DNA from: Verrucomicrobiota bacterium
GTDB lineage: Bacteria; Verrucomicrobiota; Verrucomicrobiia; Chthoniobacterales; UBA10450
DNA length: 9,367 nt
NCBI GenBank assembly: GCA_003219095.1
Contig: QHPM01000162.1
Location: forward strand, 1-9,367
Reading direction: 5' to 3'
Positions 1 to 6,791 of this stretch are shown here, piece by piece. The notes under the pieces were generated by a model. That model ran no database searches. It worked only from the letters and a program-made list of their open reading frames with translations, and was not told the DNA's origin. The stretch's first letter is position 1, and every line of letters begins with the position of its first letter. A program made the position numbers and the translations under genes.

Positions 1-6
1 AAGATT

Positions 7-46
7 GTTTCGGCAAGCTGCCGAAACCAGCAGGCTGGCAGCCTGC
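7..46. repeat. Tandem pair of hairpins (REP-like palindromes)
   Basis: Two perfect hairpins lie side by side. The first has a 9-bp stem (7-15 with 19-27, GTTTCGGCA/TGCCGAAAC) and a 3-nt loop. The second has a 7-bp stem (30-36 with 40-46, GCAGGCT/AGCCTGC) and a GGC loop. Three-base loops on GC-rich stems, in tandem and outside any convincing gene, are typical of dispersed intergenic palindromes. Neither is followed by a T-run on either strand, so a simple intrinsic terminator is less likely. The sequence differs from the REP family around the transposase at 8509-8973, so it would be a separate family. The rest of 47-131 shows nothing I recognise. Confidence 0.6.
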
Positions 47-131
47 GCTCCCCAGATTTCGAGGTCAATGCCGCGCAGATTTTTCCGGTTAGTTCGTTGC
101 ATTCGCGTCCACAAGATCAAAGAAGTCCGTC

Positions 132-147
132 CGCCTTCGTTAAGGCG
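132..147. repeat. Short hairpin downstream of tRNA-Ala
   Basis: A perfect 6-bp stem (CGCCTT 132-137 with AAGGCG 142-147) closes a CGTT loop. On the minus strand it is the second hairpin downstream of tRNA-Ala and could help end its transcript. The sequence after it has only a CTTCTTT stretch rather than a clean U-run, so a terminator role is a weak inference. Confidence 0.35.
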
Positions 148-156
148 ACGGCGCGA

Positions 157-180
157 CAGTCCCGAAAGCTTTCGGGGCTG
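157..180. repeat. Palindrome abutting the 3' end of tRNA-Ala
   Basis: A 24-bp inverted repeat: the arms 157-168 and 169-180 are complementary except for one mismatch (T at 160), and the inner 16 bp are perfectly palindromic (CCCGAAAG/CTTTCGGG). Its right edge overlaps the last two tRNA bases (179-180). Positions 157-181 match 6684-6708, the element at the 3' end of tRNA-Ile, with only two differences in 25. It may act as a terminator or 3' processing/stability hairpin, or be a mobile REP-type element; no T-run follows on the minus strand. Confidence 0.7.
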
Positions 181-251
181 GAGGCAAGGGGATTCGAACC
201 CCTGACTTCCAGCTTGCAAAGCTGGCGCTCTACCAACTGAGCTATGCCCCC
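179..251 (-). tRNA. tRNA-Ala (anticodon TGC)
   Basis: The minus strand folds into a full 73-nt cloverleaf. The acceptor is GGGGGCA with TGCCTCC and contains the G3:U70 wobble that is the classic alanine identity element. The D arm is GCTC/GAGC. The anticodon stem is CCAGC/GCTGG around the loop TTTGCAA, giving anticodon TGC. The variable loop is 5 nt, the T arm AGGGG/CCCCT with TTCGAAT, and the discriminator is A. CCA is not encoded (GCC follows), so it must be added by nucleotidyltransferase. In many bacteria this isoacceptor sits in the 16S-23S spacer with tRNA-Ile(GAT); here it stands alone, with no rRNA sequence visible next to it. Confidence 0.97.
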
Positions 252-257
252 GCAGGA

Positions 258-292
258 ATTGCAGATTGTAGGTGGGAGATGGCAGATTGCAA
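258..292. repeat. Degenerate heptamer array 5' of tRNA-Ala
   Basis: Five consecutive 7-nt units start at 258, 265, 272, 279 and 286. The commonest unit is ATTGCAG (first copy); the others differ from it by one to three bases, and four of the five end in AG. The octamer GCAGATTG recurs exactly 21 nt (three units) apart at 261 and 282. The array begins 6 bp upstream of the tRNA 5' end and overlaps the predicted tRNA promoter. Confidence 0.5.
265..292 (-). promoter_or_regulatory. Putative sigma-70 promoter of tRNA-Ala
   Basis: On the minus strand TTGCAA (287-292, 4 of 6 matches to the -35 consensus) is followed after 16 bp by TACAAT (265-270, 5 of 6 to the -10 consensus). The -10 box ends 13 nt before the first base of the mature tRNA, which leaves room for a short 5' leader removed by RNase P. 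Position and spacing fit. The surrounding heptamers create similar words by repetition, so one or other box could be coincidental. Confidence 0.45.
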
Positions 293-331
293 TGGAACGG
301 CCTCTCCTCAATTCTGCCTGATAAACATTAG

Positions 332-352
332 ACGTTGAACGTTAAACGCTTT
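332..352. repeat. Short heptamer run upstream of the M13 gene
   Basis: Three 7-nt units in phase start at 332, 339 and 346: ACGTTGA, a copy with one change, and a more diverged ACGCTTT. It lies in the 145-bp gap between tRNA-Ala and the M13 peptidase gene. It may be another degenerate heptamer remnant like those at 258-292 and 6792-6826, but three units are few. No convincing promoter or ribosome binding site for the M13 gene was found in 293-396. Confidence 0.3.
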
Positions 353-396
353 CTCCCATATCCGCCTCAGTTACACTCCGTTTCTCTCTTTCAACT

Positions 397-2487
397 ATGA
401 ACAACACTTCAATTCTTCGAGCTCGTACTCTTCTCCTCTTTCTTTCGTCTTCTCTTGTCCTTCACGCGGCCGATAGTCCGCCGCCTAACAATAAGCCGCA
501 ATATGGGGCCTGGGGATTCGATCTGGCCGGCGCGGACACAAAAACCAAGCCAGGCGACGATTTCTTCCGTTATGCCAATGGAAGCTGGATCGACAAAACC
601 CAGATACCGCCGGACAAACCGGCCTATTCTTTGCGCCTGGCTATGACTGATCTGACCGAACAACGCTTGCACGAGATGATGGAAACGCTCGCTGCGAAAG
701 ATGTGGGCAATCCTTCGACGTTACAGGAGAAGGTCGCCGCCTTTTATCGCTCGTTCATGGACGAGGCGCGCATCGAAGAACTCGGCGCCAAATCCATCGA
801 AAGTGTTTTGTCTGAGGTAAAGAAGGCGGAGACGCGCGATGATCTTGCGGCTTTGATGGGACACGAGGGGTTGGATTACGAATCCTCTCTCTTTTCCTAT
901 GGCATCGACGTCGATCTGAAAGATCCGAGTAAATATGCGTTCTATCTGAGGCAGGGAGGGCTGGGCTTGCCGGATCGGGATTATTATCTCAAACCCGAGT
1001 TCGAAAAGCAGAAGTCCGCCTACCAAGCGTACGTGACTACACTGCTTAAGCTCGTGGCCTGGCCGGAAGCCGAGGCACGTGCGAGAGACGTTGTCGATTT
1101 CGAAACCAAGATTGCGGACGCGAGCTGGACGAAAGCCGAGCAGCGCAATTTGGATGCTATTTACAATCCGATGACGGTTGATGAGCTGGCAAAGTTCGCG
1201 CCTGGCTTCAACTGGAACGGCTTTTTGGGCACGACAAGAATGGACAACTTGTCGGGCGTCATCATCGCGGAGAAAAGCGCGTTTCCGAAACTGGCCGAGA
1301 TCTACTCGAAGGCGCCGCTCGAGACTATCCGGGCATGGCACGCGTTCCACATTTCGGATAACGCCGCGCCTTATCTATCGAAGGCTTTTACGGCTGCCTA
1401 CTTTGAGTTGCGCGGGAAGACGCTCTCCGGTCAAAAGGAGCAACAGGCACGATGGAAGCGCGCAATCACCGCGGTCGCCGGCGGAGATTTTGGCGTGGGC
1501 GATCGATTTGGAACCTTTGGCACGATGGGCTTTGGTGTCGGCCAGCTCTACAGCGCCAAATATTTTCCGCCTGAGGCCAAAGCGAAAATTCAGGAATTGG
1601 TGGCGAACTTGAAGGACGCCTATCACGCCCGGATCGAGCAGCTCGACTGGATGGGCGAAGAAACCAAAAAGGAAGCACTGAAAAAGCTGGATACCTACAC
1701 GATCAAAGTCGGTTATCCCGATCATCCGCGGGATTATTCGAAGCTGGTCATCAAATCAGACGATTTGATCGGGAACATAAAACGGTGCGCGCAACTCGAC
1801 TGGGCTTTTTACTCCGGAAGATTCTATGGCCCGGTCGATAAGACGGACTGGGGCATGACCCCGCAGACGAACGACGCGTACAACGGGAGTTTGCGCGACA
1901 TTGTTTTCCCGGCCGGCATTTTGCAACCGCCGATCTTTGATCCAGCCGCCGACCCGGCGATCAATTACGGCGCAGCTGGCGGCGTAATCGGTCACGAGCT
2001 GACCCACGGCTTCGACGATCAAGGCCGAAAAATTGATGCTTCAGGAGCGCTGCGCGACTGGTGGACGGCGAAAGATGCCGATACCTTCAAGAAGCGCGCC
2101 GAGGTGCTGGGATCGCAATATTCGAAATTCGAACCGCTTCCGGGCGTGAAGGTGAACGGGGAATTAACGATGGGCGAAAACATCGCCGATCTGGGCGGGG
2201 TAGTTTTGGCGCTGGAAGCTTATCAGACTTCGTTAAAGGGCGAACCGGCGCCGGTGATCGATGGGTTTACTGGTGAACAGCGGGTTTTGTTAGGCTGGGC
2301 GCAAGCCTGGAGGGGCAAGGGCTCGGACGATTTTGTTCGCAAACAGGTGGTGAGCGATCCGCATTCGCCACGTCAGTTCCGGGTAAATGGACCGATGCGA
2401 AACGTGGATGCGTGGTATGACGCATTCAAAATAGAATCGGGCGACAAGCTGTTCGTCGCGCCTAACGATCGCGTACGGATCTGGTAA
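397..2487 (+). CDS. Secreted M13 family zinc metallopeptidase (neprilysin/PepO-like)
   Basis: A 696-residue M13 endopeptidase, normal family length, expected to cut oligopeptides outside the cytoplasm. A Sec signal peptide is clear: Arg at 8 and 10, a hydrophobic core at about 12-22, and likely cleavage near LHA-AD. The helical Peptidase_M13_N region follows. The catalytic domain has FPAGILQPP before the zinc site HELTH (H533, E534, H537), then GENIAD with third ligand E594 and D598, and near the C-terminus HSP...FRVNG with H656 and R662, which in neprilysin stabilise the transition state and bind substrate. It ends in the family's C-terminal Trp (VRIW) but lacks the CxxW-type cysteine of eukaryotic members, as is common in bacteria. 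The ATG at 397 is chosen because it directly precedes the signal peptide; no Shine-Dalgarno is visible. The gene stands alone and converges on the M16 operon. Family assignment is very secure; substrate unknown. Confidence 0.96.
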   Translation: MNNTSILRARTLLLFLSSSLVLHAADSPPPNNKPQYGAWGFDLAGADTKTKPGDDFFRYANGSWIDKTQIPPDKPAYSLRLAMTDLTEQRLHEMMETLAAKDVGNPSTLQEKVAAFYRSFMDEARIEELGAKSIESVLSEVKKAETRDDLAALMGHEGLDYESSLFSYGIDVDLKDPSKYAFYLRQGGLGLPDRDYYLKPEFEKQKSAYQAYVTTLLKLVAWPEAEARARDVVDFETKIADASWTKAEQRNLDAIYNPMTVDELAKFAPGFNWNGFLGTTRMDNLSGVIIAEKSAFPKLAEIYSKAPLETIRAWHAFHISDNAAPYLSKAFTAAYFELRGKTLSGQKEQQARWKRAITAVAGGDFGVGDRFGTFGTMGFGVGQLYSAKYFPPEAKAKIQELVANLKDAYHARIEQLDWMGEETKKEALKKLDTYTIKVGYPDHPRDYSKLVIKSDDLIGNIKRCAQLDWAFYSGRFYGPVDKTDWGMTPQTNDAYNGSLRDIVFPAGILQPPIFDPAADPAINYGAAGGVIGHELTHGFDDQGRKIDASGALRDWWTAKDADTFKKRAEVLGSQYSKFEPLPGVKVNGELTMGENIADLGGVVLALEAYQTSLKGEPAPVIDGFTGEQRVLLGWAQAWRGKGSDDFVRKQVVSDPHSPRQFRVNGPMRNVDAWYDAFKIESGDKLFVAPNDRVRIW

Positions 2488-2544
2488 TCGCCAACGCAAC
2501 CGGTAATTATTGACCTCGAGAATTTCGGCCAACAACGAACTCCC

Positions 2545-2558
2545 TCCGCCCAGGCGGA
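2545..2558. terminator. Small hairpin between convergent genes (possible terminator)
   Basis: TCCGCC (2545-2550) can pair with GGCGGA (2553-2558) in the 94-bp gap between the convergent M13 and M16 genes. The loop is only 2 nt unless the closing pair opens, and no U-run follows on either strand. It is well placed for a bidirectional terminator but structurally weak. Confidence 0.2.
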
Positions 2559-2581
2559 TAATCTGATAAATGTGCGAGCCC

Positions 2582-2935
2582 CTATTTTTGCTTTACTAGG
2601 TCAGCCCGGTTCAAATCCAGTTTCGATTGAGGAACAACTCTGGTCTCGAAAAAGTTCTTCTCCAGAGGCCCAAGAAAAGCTGAAGCCTTGCCCACAACTA
2701 CCAGGCTGGAAGGTGTCACGAGATACTTGCCAGCGAACGCTGTTACATCCTTTGTTGTCACCGCATTGATTGCAGGAATAAACCTATCCAAAGTTTCAAG
2801 GGGCAAATTGAAAACCGCCAAACCAGCAATCTGACTCGCGAATCCCAGATCCGTTTCGAGACTTCGCGCGTAGTTGCCGGTAAGTAATGCTTGCCGCGAC
2901 TTCAGTTCATCGCCCTGCACAGGATCTGTTTCCAA
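2582..2935 (-). pseudogene. Detached C-terminal piece of the broken M16 partner subunit
   Basis: This frame encodes the end of the M16 protein whose start lies at 3972-2941. It contains the family-typical stretch from DPVQGDELKSRQALLTGNYA through VTTKDVTAFAGKYL to the C-terminus at LVKQK. The frame reads upstream without interruption through ELKKLETDP across a run of seven A, so TTG at 2935 is only the nearest start-like codon and not a likely genuine start; no ribosome binding site precedes it. Relative to its other half it is offset by a net loss of 3n+1 bases, and about 20-25 family-typical residues are missing at the join. It most likely remains from one original reading frame and is not separately translated. 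A sequencing or assembly error is the alternative. Confidence 0.8.
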
Positions 2936-2940
2936 TTTTT

Positions 2941-3972
2941 TTAGCTCGGCCCTGCATCGCGACGGGTATCGAGCGAGCTTCTGGCTCCATAACTAAGGCC
3001 GCGTTTGATTCGGATCTCTCGATTTAATCGGGAGGCGAAACCATTGCCGAGCGCAGCATTCGCAACCAGTCCTGAATAATAGTCCGGCGAATCGCGTTTG
3101 ATTGCCGGCCTGGTTACGCTGACGGAAGCCTGACCGGCCTCGGGCATGTCAACTACTACGCTAGTTGGTTTCCAAGTCCCTGTCGAAGCGCTGATCGGGT
3201 GGGGGACCGCTTGATTTGCCTTCCAGGCTCCGAAAAACTTCTCAGCGTACTCTTTCCCTTTTTCCAAGGTGACGTTACCCGAAAAGATCAAGGCCGCGTT
3301 ATCCGGTCGGTAGTAGGTCTGGTAGAATTTTACGATGTCCGCTCGTTGAATTGCCGGCAATGTCTCCGGCGTGCCTCCGGCGGCGTGACCATATTCGCCA
3401 TCTCCATAAACAACCCGCCCAATAACGTAGGATGCGACCGAGCCTGGTTGTTGCAAGGCGACACGTAATCCGTCAAGCGACTGTTTTTTTAATCGATCGA
3501 TCTCTTCCTCCTTGAAAGCAGGACGTAAAGCTACGTCGGCTAAAATAATTAAAGCTGGTTCGGCTTTGCTCGACATAACCAAAACACCCGCATTCGAGTT
3601 ATCCGAAACGCCGGACGAAAAGATTGTGCCACCTAACGATTCAATTGCACTGGCAATTTCCGGCGCCGACATTTTTTCGGTGCCTTTGGTGAGTAAGGAA
3701 CCGGTCAAGCTTGCCGTTCCTGCAAGATTGTTAGGATCAGCTTCCGATCCGTTTCGGATAATTAATTCCACCGCCAGCAACGGCAGACTTGGGCGTTCCG
3801 CTACAATTACGCGCAGGCCGTTATCGAGCTTCGTTTCCTTGGGACGAGTAAAACTACCCTCGTGCGGCGGAGCCGGTGATGGGGCGGTATCGACACCACC
3901 GGTTGCGAAGCAGTATTGCCCTGGCGCAAAGCAAAACAGCGCCAACAACAGATAAACTTGTTTGTTTCTCAC
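2941..3972 (-). CDS. M16 peptidase-like non-catalytic partner, truncated
   Basis: A 343-residue N-terminal portion of a secreted M16 (insulinase/processing-peptidase family) protein. A hydrophobic signal segment spans about 6-23, followed by a Pro-rich linker and the first M16 domain (KLDNGLRVIV onward). Where active members carry HxxEH, this one reads ASLTGSLLTKGT: both His and the Glu become Ser88, Gly91 and Ser92, so it cannot bind catalytic zinc. It keeps the KRGLSYGARSSLD stretch with Arg and Tyr that in heterodimeric M16B enzymes the non-zinc subunit contributes to substrate binding. Right after DTRRDAGPS the frame ends at TAA, and the expected remainder lies in another frame (2935-2582). 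The GTG start overlaps the upstream TGA (GTGA, 3969-3972), implying translational coupling. The truncated product would lack part of its second domain and is probably non-functional. Confidence 0.85.
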   Translation of the reverse strand: MRNKQVYLLLALFCFAPGQYCFATGGVDTAPSPAPPHEGSFTRPKETKLDNGLRVIVAERPSLPLLAVELIIRNGSEADPNNLAGTASLTGSLLTKGTEKMSAPEIASAIESLGGTIFSSGVSDNSNAGVLVMSSKAEPALIILADVALRPAFKEEEIDRLKKQSLDGLRVALQQPGSVASYVIGRVVYGDGEYGHAAGGTPETLPAIQRADIVKFYQTYYRPDNAALIFSGNVTLEKGKEYAEKFFGAWKANQAVPHPISASTGTWKPTSVVVDMPEAGQASVSVTRPAIKRDSPDYYSGLVANAALGNGFASRLNREIRIKRGLSYGARSSLDTRRDAGPS

Positions 3973-5348
3973 GGCTTCTTCGCGTCTTCCGTTTTGGTGG
4001 CTTCCTTCTTTTTTTCAGGCAAATAGTCGATCAAAACTTTCTTTTTCCCGGCCATATATTTGTTCAATACATCTTTGATTTGGCTCGCGGTCACTGCCTG
4101 ATACTTCGGCAAATCGGTATTGATGTGGTTAGGGTCGCGGTAGATCACGGCCGCTTCGCCCAAGGCGCTTGCTTTGCCGTTGTTAGTCTCCCTTTCCATC
4201 AGCTTTCCCGTGAGAAACCGGTTTTTCGCTTTATCCAGCTCCGCCTCCGTCACGCCATCCTTCAGGATTTTCTCAATCTGATCGTTCAACGATTTCTCGG
4301 CCTCCGGCAACGATTTGCCGCTGGCGACAATGACGCGAAATGTCAGGAGGCCCAGATCCTCCCGGAGATCGGCGTCGAAAGAGGCGCGCTGGGCGACTTG
4401 TTGTGCATAAACGAGCGACTGATAAAGGCGCGACGATTGGCCGCCCGATAAAATTTCCTCTGCCAAATCCAATGCTGGTGCGTCGCTACTGCGAAGCGAC
4501 GGTGCCAGATAACTCATGGCGAACGCGGGCAGCGGGGCCTTGGCACTATACAAAATCTCGTGCCCATCTTCTTTACGCGGAGGCTCCCCGACGGTGACGC
4601 GCGGAATCTTCTCTGTCGGCCTGGTGATCGAACCGAAGTATTTTTTGGTCCAGCTTTCCAGGTCGCTCGCCTTAAAATCACCAACCACAATCAACGTTGC
4701 ATTGTCCGGCCGATAGAATGTCGAGTGAAATGCTTTGACTTCGGGGAGCTGCGCGGCATCGAGCTCTGCAATATTGCCGATGCTCGGTCGCTTGTAAGGA
4801 TGAGCGGCAAAGGATTTCTCATCGATTGCTAACGAGAATTCGCCGTATGGATTCGCCAAGATGCGCTGACGATATTCTTCTTTCACCACGTCCCGCTCGG
4901 AATTGAAATTCCCGTCAGTGAGGGCTAGGGAAGACATCCGTTCCGCTTCCGCCCAAAGAATTGGCTCGAGGTAGTTGGAAGGAACGACCTCGTGGTAAAC
5001 GGTCACGTCCGGCGCAGTAAAGGCGTTGTTCTCTCCACCAACGTTTTCGGTCAATTGCTCAAAAGTATCCGGGGTCAGGTGTTCGTTGCCTTTAAACATC
5101 ATGTGCTCGAACAAATGCGCGAACCCGCTGCGCCGATTGGGATCATCCTTGGACCCGACATGATACCAAACCTGAACCGCGACGGTTGGACTGGAATGAT
5201 CTTCGACCGAGTAAATCTCCAGACCGTTTTGCAGCGTGGTATGGTTGAAGGATAGCTTCTTCATCTCGGCTTCTGGTTCGCGCGCGAGACCTGAGGCAGC
5301 CAAGGTAAAGCAAGCAGAAAAAAGAAAGAGAAGCCGGCCGCCGTGCAC
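3969..5348 (-). CDS. Secreted M16 family zinc peptidase, catalytic subunit
   Basis: An M16 (pitrilysin/insulinase superfamily) peptidase of about 459 residues, expected to degrade peptides in the periplasm with the partner encoded just downstream. A signal peptide (RLLFLFSACFTLAASGLA) precedes the first M16 domain. The inverted zinc motif HLFEH gives H81, E84 and H85 (numbered from TTG 5357; subtract 3 for GTG), with the third-ligand region ERDVVKEEY about 75 residues later (E161 most likely). The second domain lacks the LSYGA Arg/Tyr stretch present in the partner, as in heterodimeric M16B pairs. The C-terminus is a Lys/Glu-rich tail. GTG at 5348 is preferred because TAAGG lies 10 nt upstream; TTG at 5357, three codons earlier, is too close to that site. 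Its stop overlaps the partner's start by 4 nt. The active subunit looks intact, so loss of the partner may leave it unpaired. Confidence 0.93.
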   Translation of the reverse strand: MHGGRLLFLFSACFTLAASGLAREPEAEMKKLSFNHTTLQNGLEIYSVEDHSSPTVAVQVWYHVGSKDDPNRRSGFAHLFEHMMFKGNEHLTPDTFEQLTENVGGENNAFTAPDVTVYHEVVPSNYLEPILWAEAERMSSLALTDGNFNSERDVVKEEYRQRILANPYGEFSLAIDEKSFAAHPYKRPSIGNIAELDAAQLPEVKAFHSTFYRPDNATLIVVGDFKASDLESWTKKYFGSITRPTEKIPRVTVGEPPRKEDGHEILYSAKAPLPAFAMSYLAPSLRSSDAPALDLAEEILSGGQSSRLYQSLVYAQQVAQRASFDADLREDLGLLTFRVIVASGKSLPEAEKSLNDQIEKILKDGVTEAELDKAKNRFLTGKLMERETNNGKASALGEAAVIYRDPNHINTDLPKYQAVTASQIKDVLNKYMAGKKKVLIDYLPEKKKEATKTEDAKKP

Positions 5349-5382
5349 AGAGCGCAAACCTTAGGGAGCGATCTTCTTTCGA

Positions 5383-5400
5383 CAACCACTTTTGCGGTTG
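5383..5400. promoter_or_regulatory. Inverted repeat in the divergent intergenic region
   Basis: CAACC (5383-5387) and GGTTG (5396-5400) form an inverted repeat. The arms extend to 7 bp with one mismatch around a TTTT centre. It lies between the divergent M16 operon and acyltransferase gene, where an operator or shared regulatory site could sit. No strong -35/-10 pair was found near it on either strand, so a role is speculative. Confidence 0.2.
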
Positions 5401-5455
5401 AATCGAGTGCCGCGGATCTTTTGTTTTCGATCCTTTGAGGTTACGCTCCGAGCCG

Positions 5456-6670
5456 ATGACGAGCGGAACAATGACCGCGCGACAAAAAGCACGGGCCGGC
5501 ACGGAAGAAATGTTTCCGTCGAGGGTAACTCATGTTCATTCACCGCGCGTATTTGGCCTCGATTTTCTCCGCGCACTCGCCATCGCTGGCGTGGTTGTCG
5601 CGCATGGCTTCGGCTTCATGATGGGACACCTGCCATGGTGGTGCGGCTTAATCGGTCATTGCGGCTTCTACGGCGTTGAATTATTCTTTGCTCTCAGCGG
5701 CTTTTTGATCGGGAACCTGCTTATTCGCATGGGCTCCGCGCTCGCCCAACCGGACTGTCTTGCAACCTTCTACATTCGTCGCTGGTTTCGTACCCTTCCC
5801 TTATTTTGGCTATTCATCGGTTTTCAAATTCTACTCGAACTCGGACTCCGACAGCATCATTTGAGTTACTCGGAGATTTTACAGCACGCTCTCTTCCTCC
5901 GGAACTTCAGCGCGTTGAAGATTACTTTCTTCCCAGAATCCTGGAGTCTTGCCATAGAAGAATGGTTCTACTTACTTTTTCCCGCGTTACTTTGGCTGGG
6001 ACTGCGCGCCATTAGCCGTTTCAATGTCGCTTTTCTCAGTGTCGTCGCCTTTTTCTTTCTTTTTTCCACGATCGCACGGATGATCGAAGCGCCGCACGCT
6101 TACGCGCACTGGCAGGATTGGCAGCGCGAGTTAGTTACTCTTCATTTCGATGCATTAATGATCGGCGTTTTTGCGGCCTGGATCTCGGTCAACTATTCGC
6201 GCGTCTGGTATGGCAGCCGTTGGTTTGTTGCCGCGCTGGGTGTCATTATCCTGCTTGCCATCTACGCCAGCCTTTGGCGCATTATCGACCATCGTTTGGA
6301 ATGGAGTGCCGATTCCTACTTCGCCCGTACCTTTCGCTTCAATCTCGTGTCGCTCGGATTCGCGATGCTTCTGCCCGTCGCTTCTTCCTGGCAATTGGCA
6401 CGCGAAACCTTCGCCTCCACCGCCATTCGGCGCATCGCTCTTTGGTCATATGCGCTTTATCTGGTCCACTTCCCAGTTTTTCAGATTGTGGCGAAGTACA
6501 CGCCAGCGCGGTGGACCAGTTCGTTCGCTCAAGGCATCGCTGTTACGTCGTTGCAATTTGCGGCTGTTATCGGGATCAGCGCCCTTCTCTATCGCTATTA
6601 TGAATCGCGTTGCACCCATCTGCGCGAGCGCGTCGCTCCGGCGGCGGCGCGATTGCTGCGAAAAACGTAA
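5456..6670 (+). CDS. Acyltransferase 3 (AT3/OafA-YrhL type) integral membrane protein
   Basis: A multi-pass membrane acyltransferase of about 404 residues (about ten hydrophobic segments). AT3 proteins O-acylate surface glycans such as O-antigen, peptidoglycan or exopolysaccharide. Family marks in order (numbered from ATG 5456): GLDFLRALAIAGVVVAHGFG with R39 and the conserved His50; FFALSGFLIG; YIRRWFRTLPLFW with the Arg cluster R108/R109/R112; SWSLAIEEWFYLLFP at about 162-176; and YALYLVHFPVF near the end. No periplasmic SGNH domain is fused, and the length is ordinary. The start is uncertain: TTG 5435, ATG 5456, ATG 5471 and ATG 5510 share the frame with no convincing Shine-Dalgarno; 5510, preceded by GGAAGAA, would still keep the whole domain. 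No sugar-biosynthesis genes adjoin it, so the acceptor is unknown. Confidence 0.93.
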   Translation: MTSGTMTARQKARAGTEEMFPSRVTHVHSPRVFGLDFLRALAIAGVVVAHGFGFMMGHLPWWCGLIGHCGFYGVELFFALSGFLIGNLLIRMGSALAQPDCLATFYIRRWFRTLPLFWLFIGFQILLELGLRQHHLSYSEILQHALFLRNFSALKITFFPESWSLAIEEWFYLLFPALLWLGLRAISRFNVAFLSVVAFFFLFSTIARMIEAPHAYAHWQDWQRELVTLHFDALMIGVFAAWISVNYSRVWYGSRWFVAALGVIILLAIYASLWRIIDHRLEWSADSYFARTFRFNLVSLGFAMLLPVASSWQLARETFASTAIRRIALWSYALYLVHFPVFQIVAKYTPARWTSSFAQGIAVTSLQFAAVIGISALLYRYYESRCTHLRERVAPAAARLLRKT

Positions 6671-6683
6671 CGGGCCGGTGTGG

Positions 6684-6707
6684 CAGCCCCGAAGGCTTTC
6701 GGGGCTG
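6684..6707. repeat. Palindrome abutting the 3' end of tRNA-Ile
   Basis: A perfect 10-bp stem (CAGCCCCGAA 6684-6693 with TTCGGGGCTG 6698-6707) closes a GGCT loop. It overlaps the tRNA-Ile discriminator base and the last acceptor base (6706-6707). It is a second copy of the element beside tRNA-Ala: 25 positions align with two differences. It starts 13 bp after the acyltransferase stop codon, so it could also serve as a bidirectional terminator for that gene and the tRNA, although no U-run follows. Confidence 0.7.
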
Positions 6708-6779
6708 GGCCTGACTGGGCTCGAACCAGTGACCCTGCGCTTATCAAGCGCATGCTCTAACCAACTGAGCTACAGGCCC
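6706..6779 (-). tRNA. tRNA-Ile (anticodon GAT)
   Basis: The minus strand folds into a complete 74-nt cloverleaf. The acceptor is GGGCCTG/CAGGCCC, the D arm GCTC/GAGC with AGTTGGTTA in the loop, and the anticodon stem TGCGC/GCGCA around TTGATAA, giving anticodon GAT. The variable loop is GGGTC, the T arm ACTGG/CCAGT with TTCGAGC, and the discriminator is A. CCA is not encoded. The gene lies alone on the same strand as tRNA-Ala(TGC), about 6.5 kb away, and not in an rRNA spacer. A TTGACC word (minus strand, 6819-6824) resembles a -35 box, but no good -10 box sits at the right distance, so its promoter is unresolved. Confidence 0.97.
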
Positions 6780-6791
6780 GGCTCCGCGGAG

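Noticed and set aside
721..1350. Minus-strand open frame of 209 codons
   Set aside because: It is antisense to the well-supported M13 peptidase and shows no family-like motifs.
2935..2950. Programmed ribosomal frameshift at the seven-A run in the broken M16 gene
   Set aside because: In the incoming frame TAA is reached at the first bases of the run, so the ribosome would terminate before translating the slippery bases. About 20-25 family-typical residues are also missing, which frameshifting cannot restore.
3876..4451. Plus-strand open frame of 191 codons
   Set aside because: It lies opposite the two M16 genes, which have clear family motifs in their own frames. Its translation has no recognisable domain and no start signal.
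157..6708. The two tRNA-associated repeats as attachment sites of a 6.5-kb integrated island
   Set aside because: There is no integrase or excisionase between them, the genes inside are ordinary chromosomal types, and the repeats are palindromes at two different tRNAs and do not duplicate a tRNA end.
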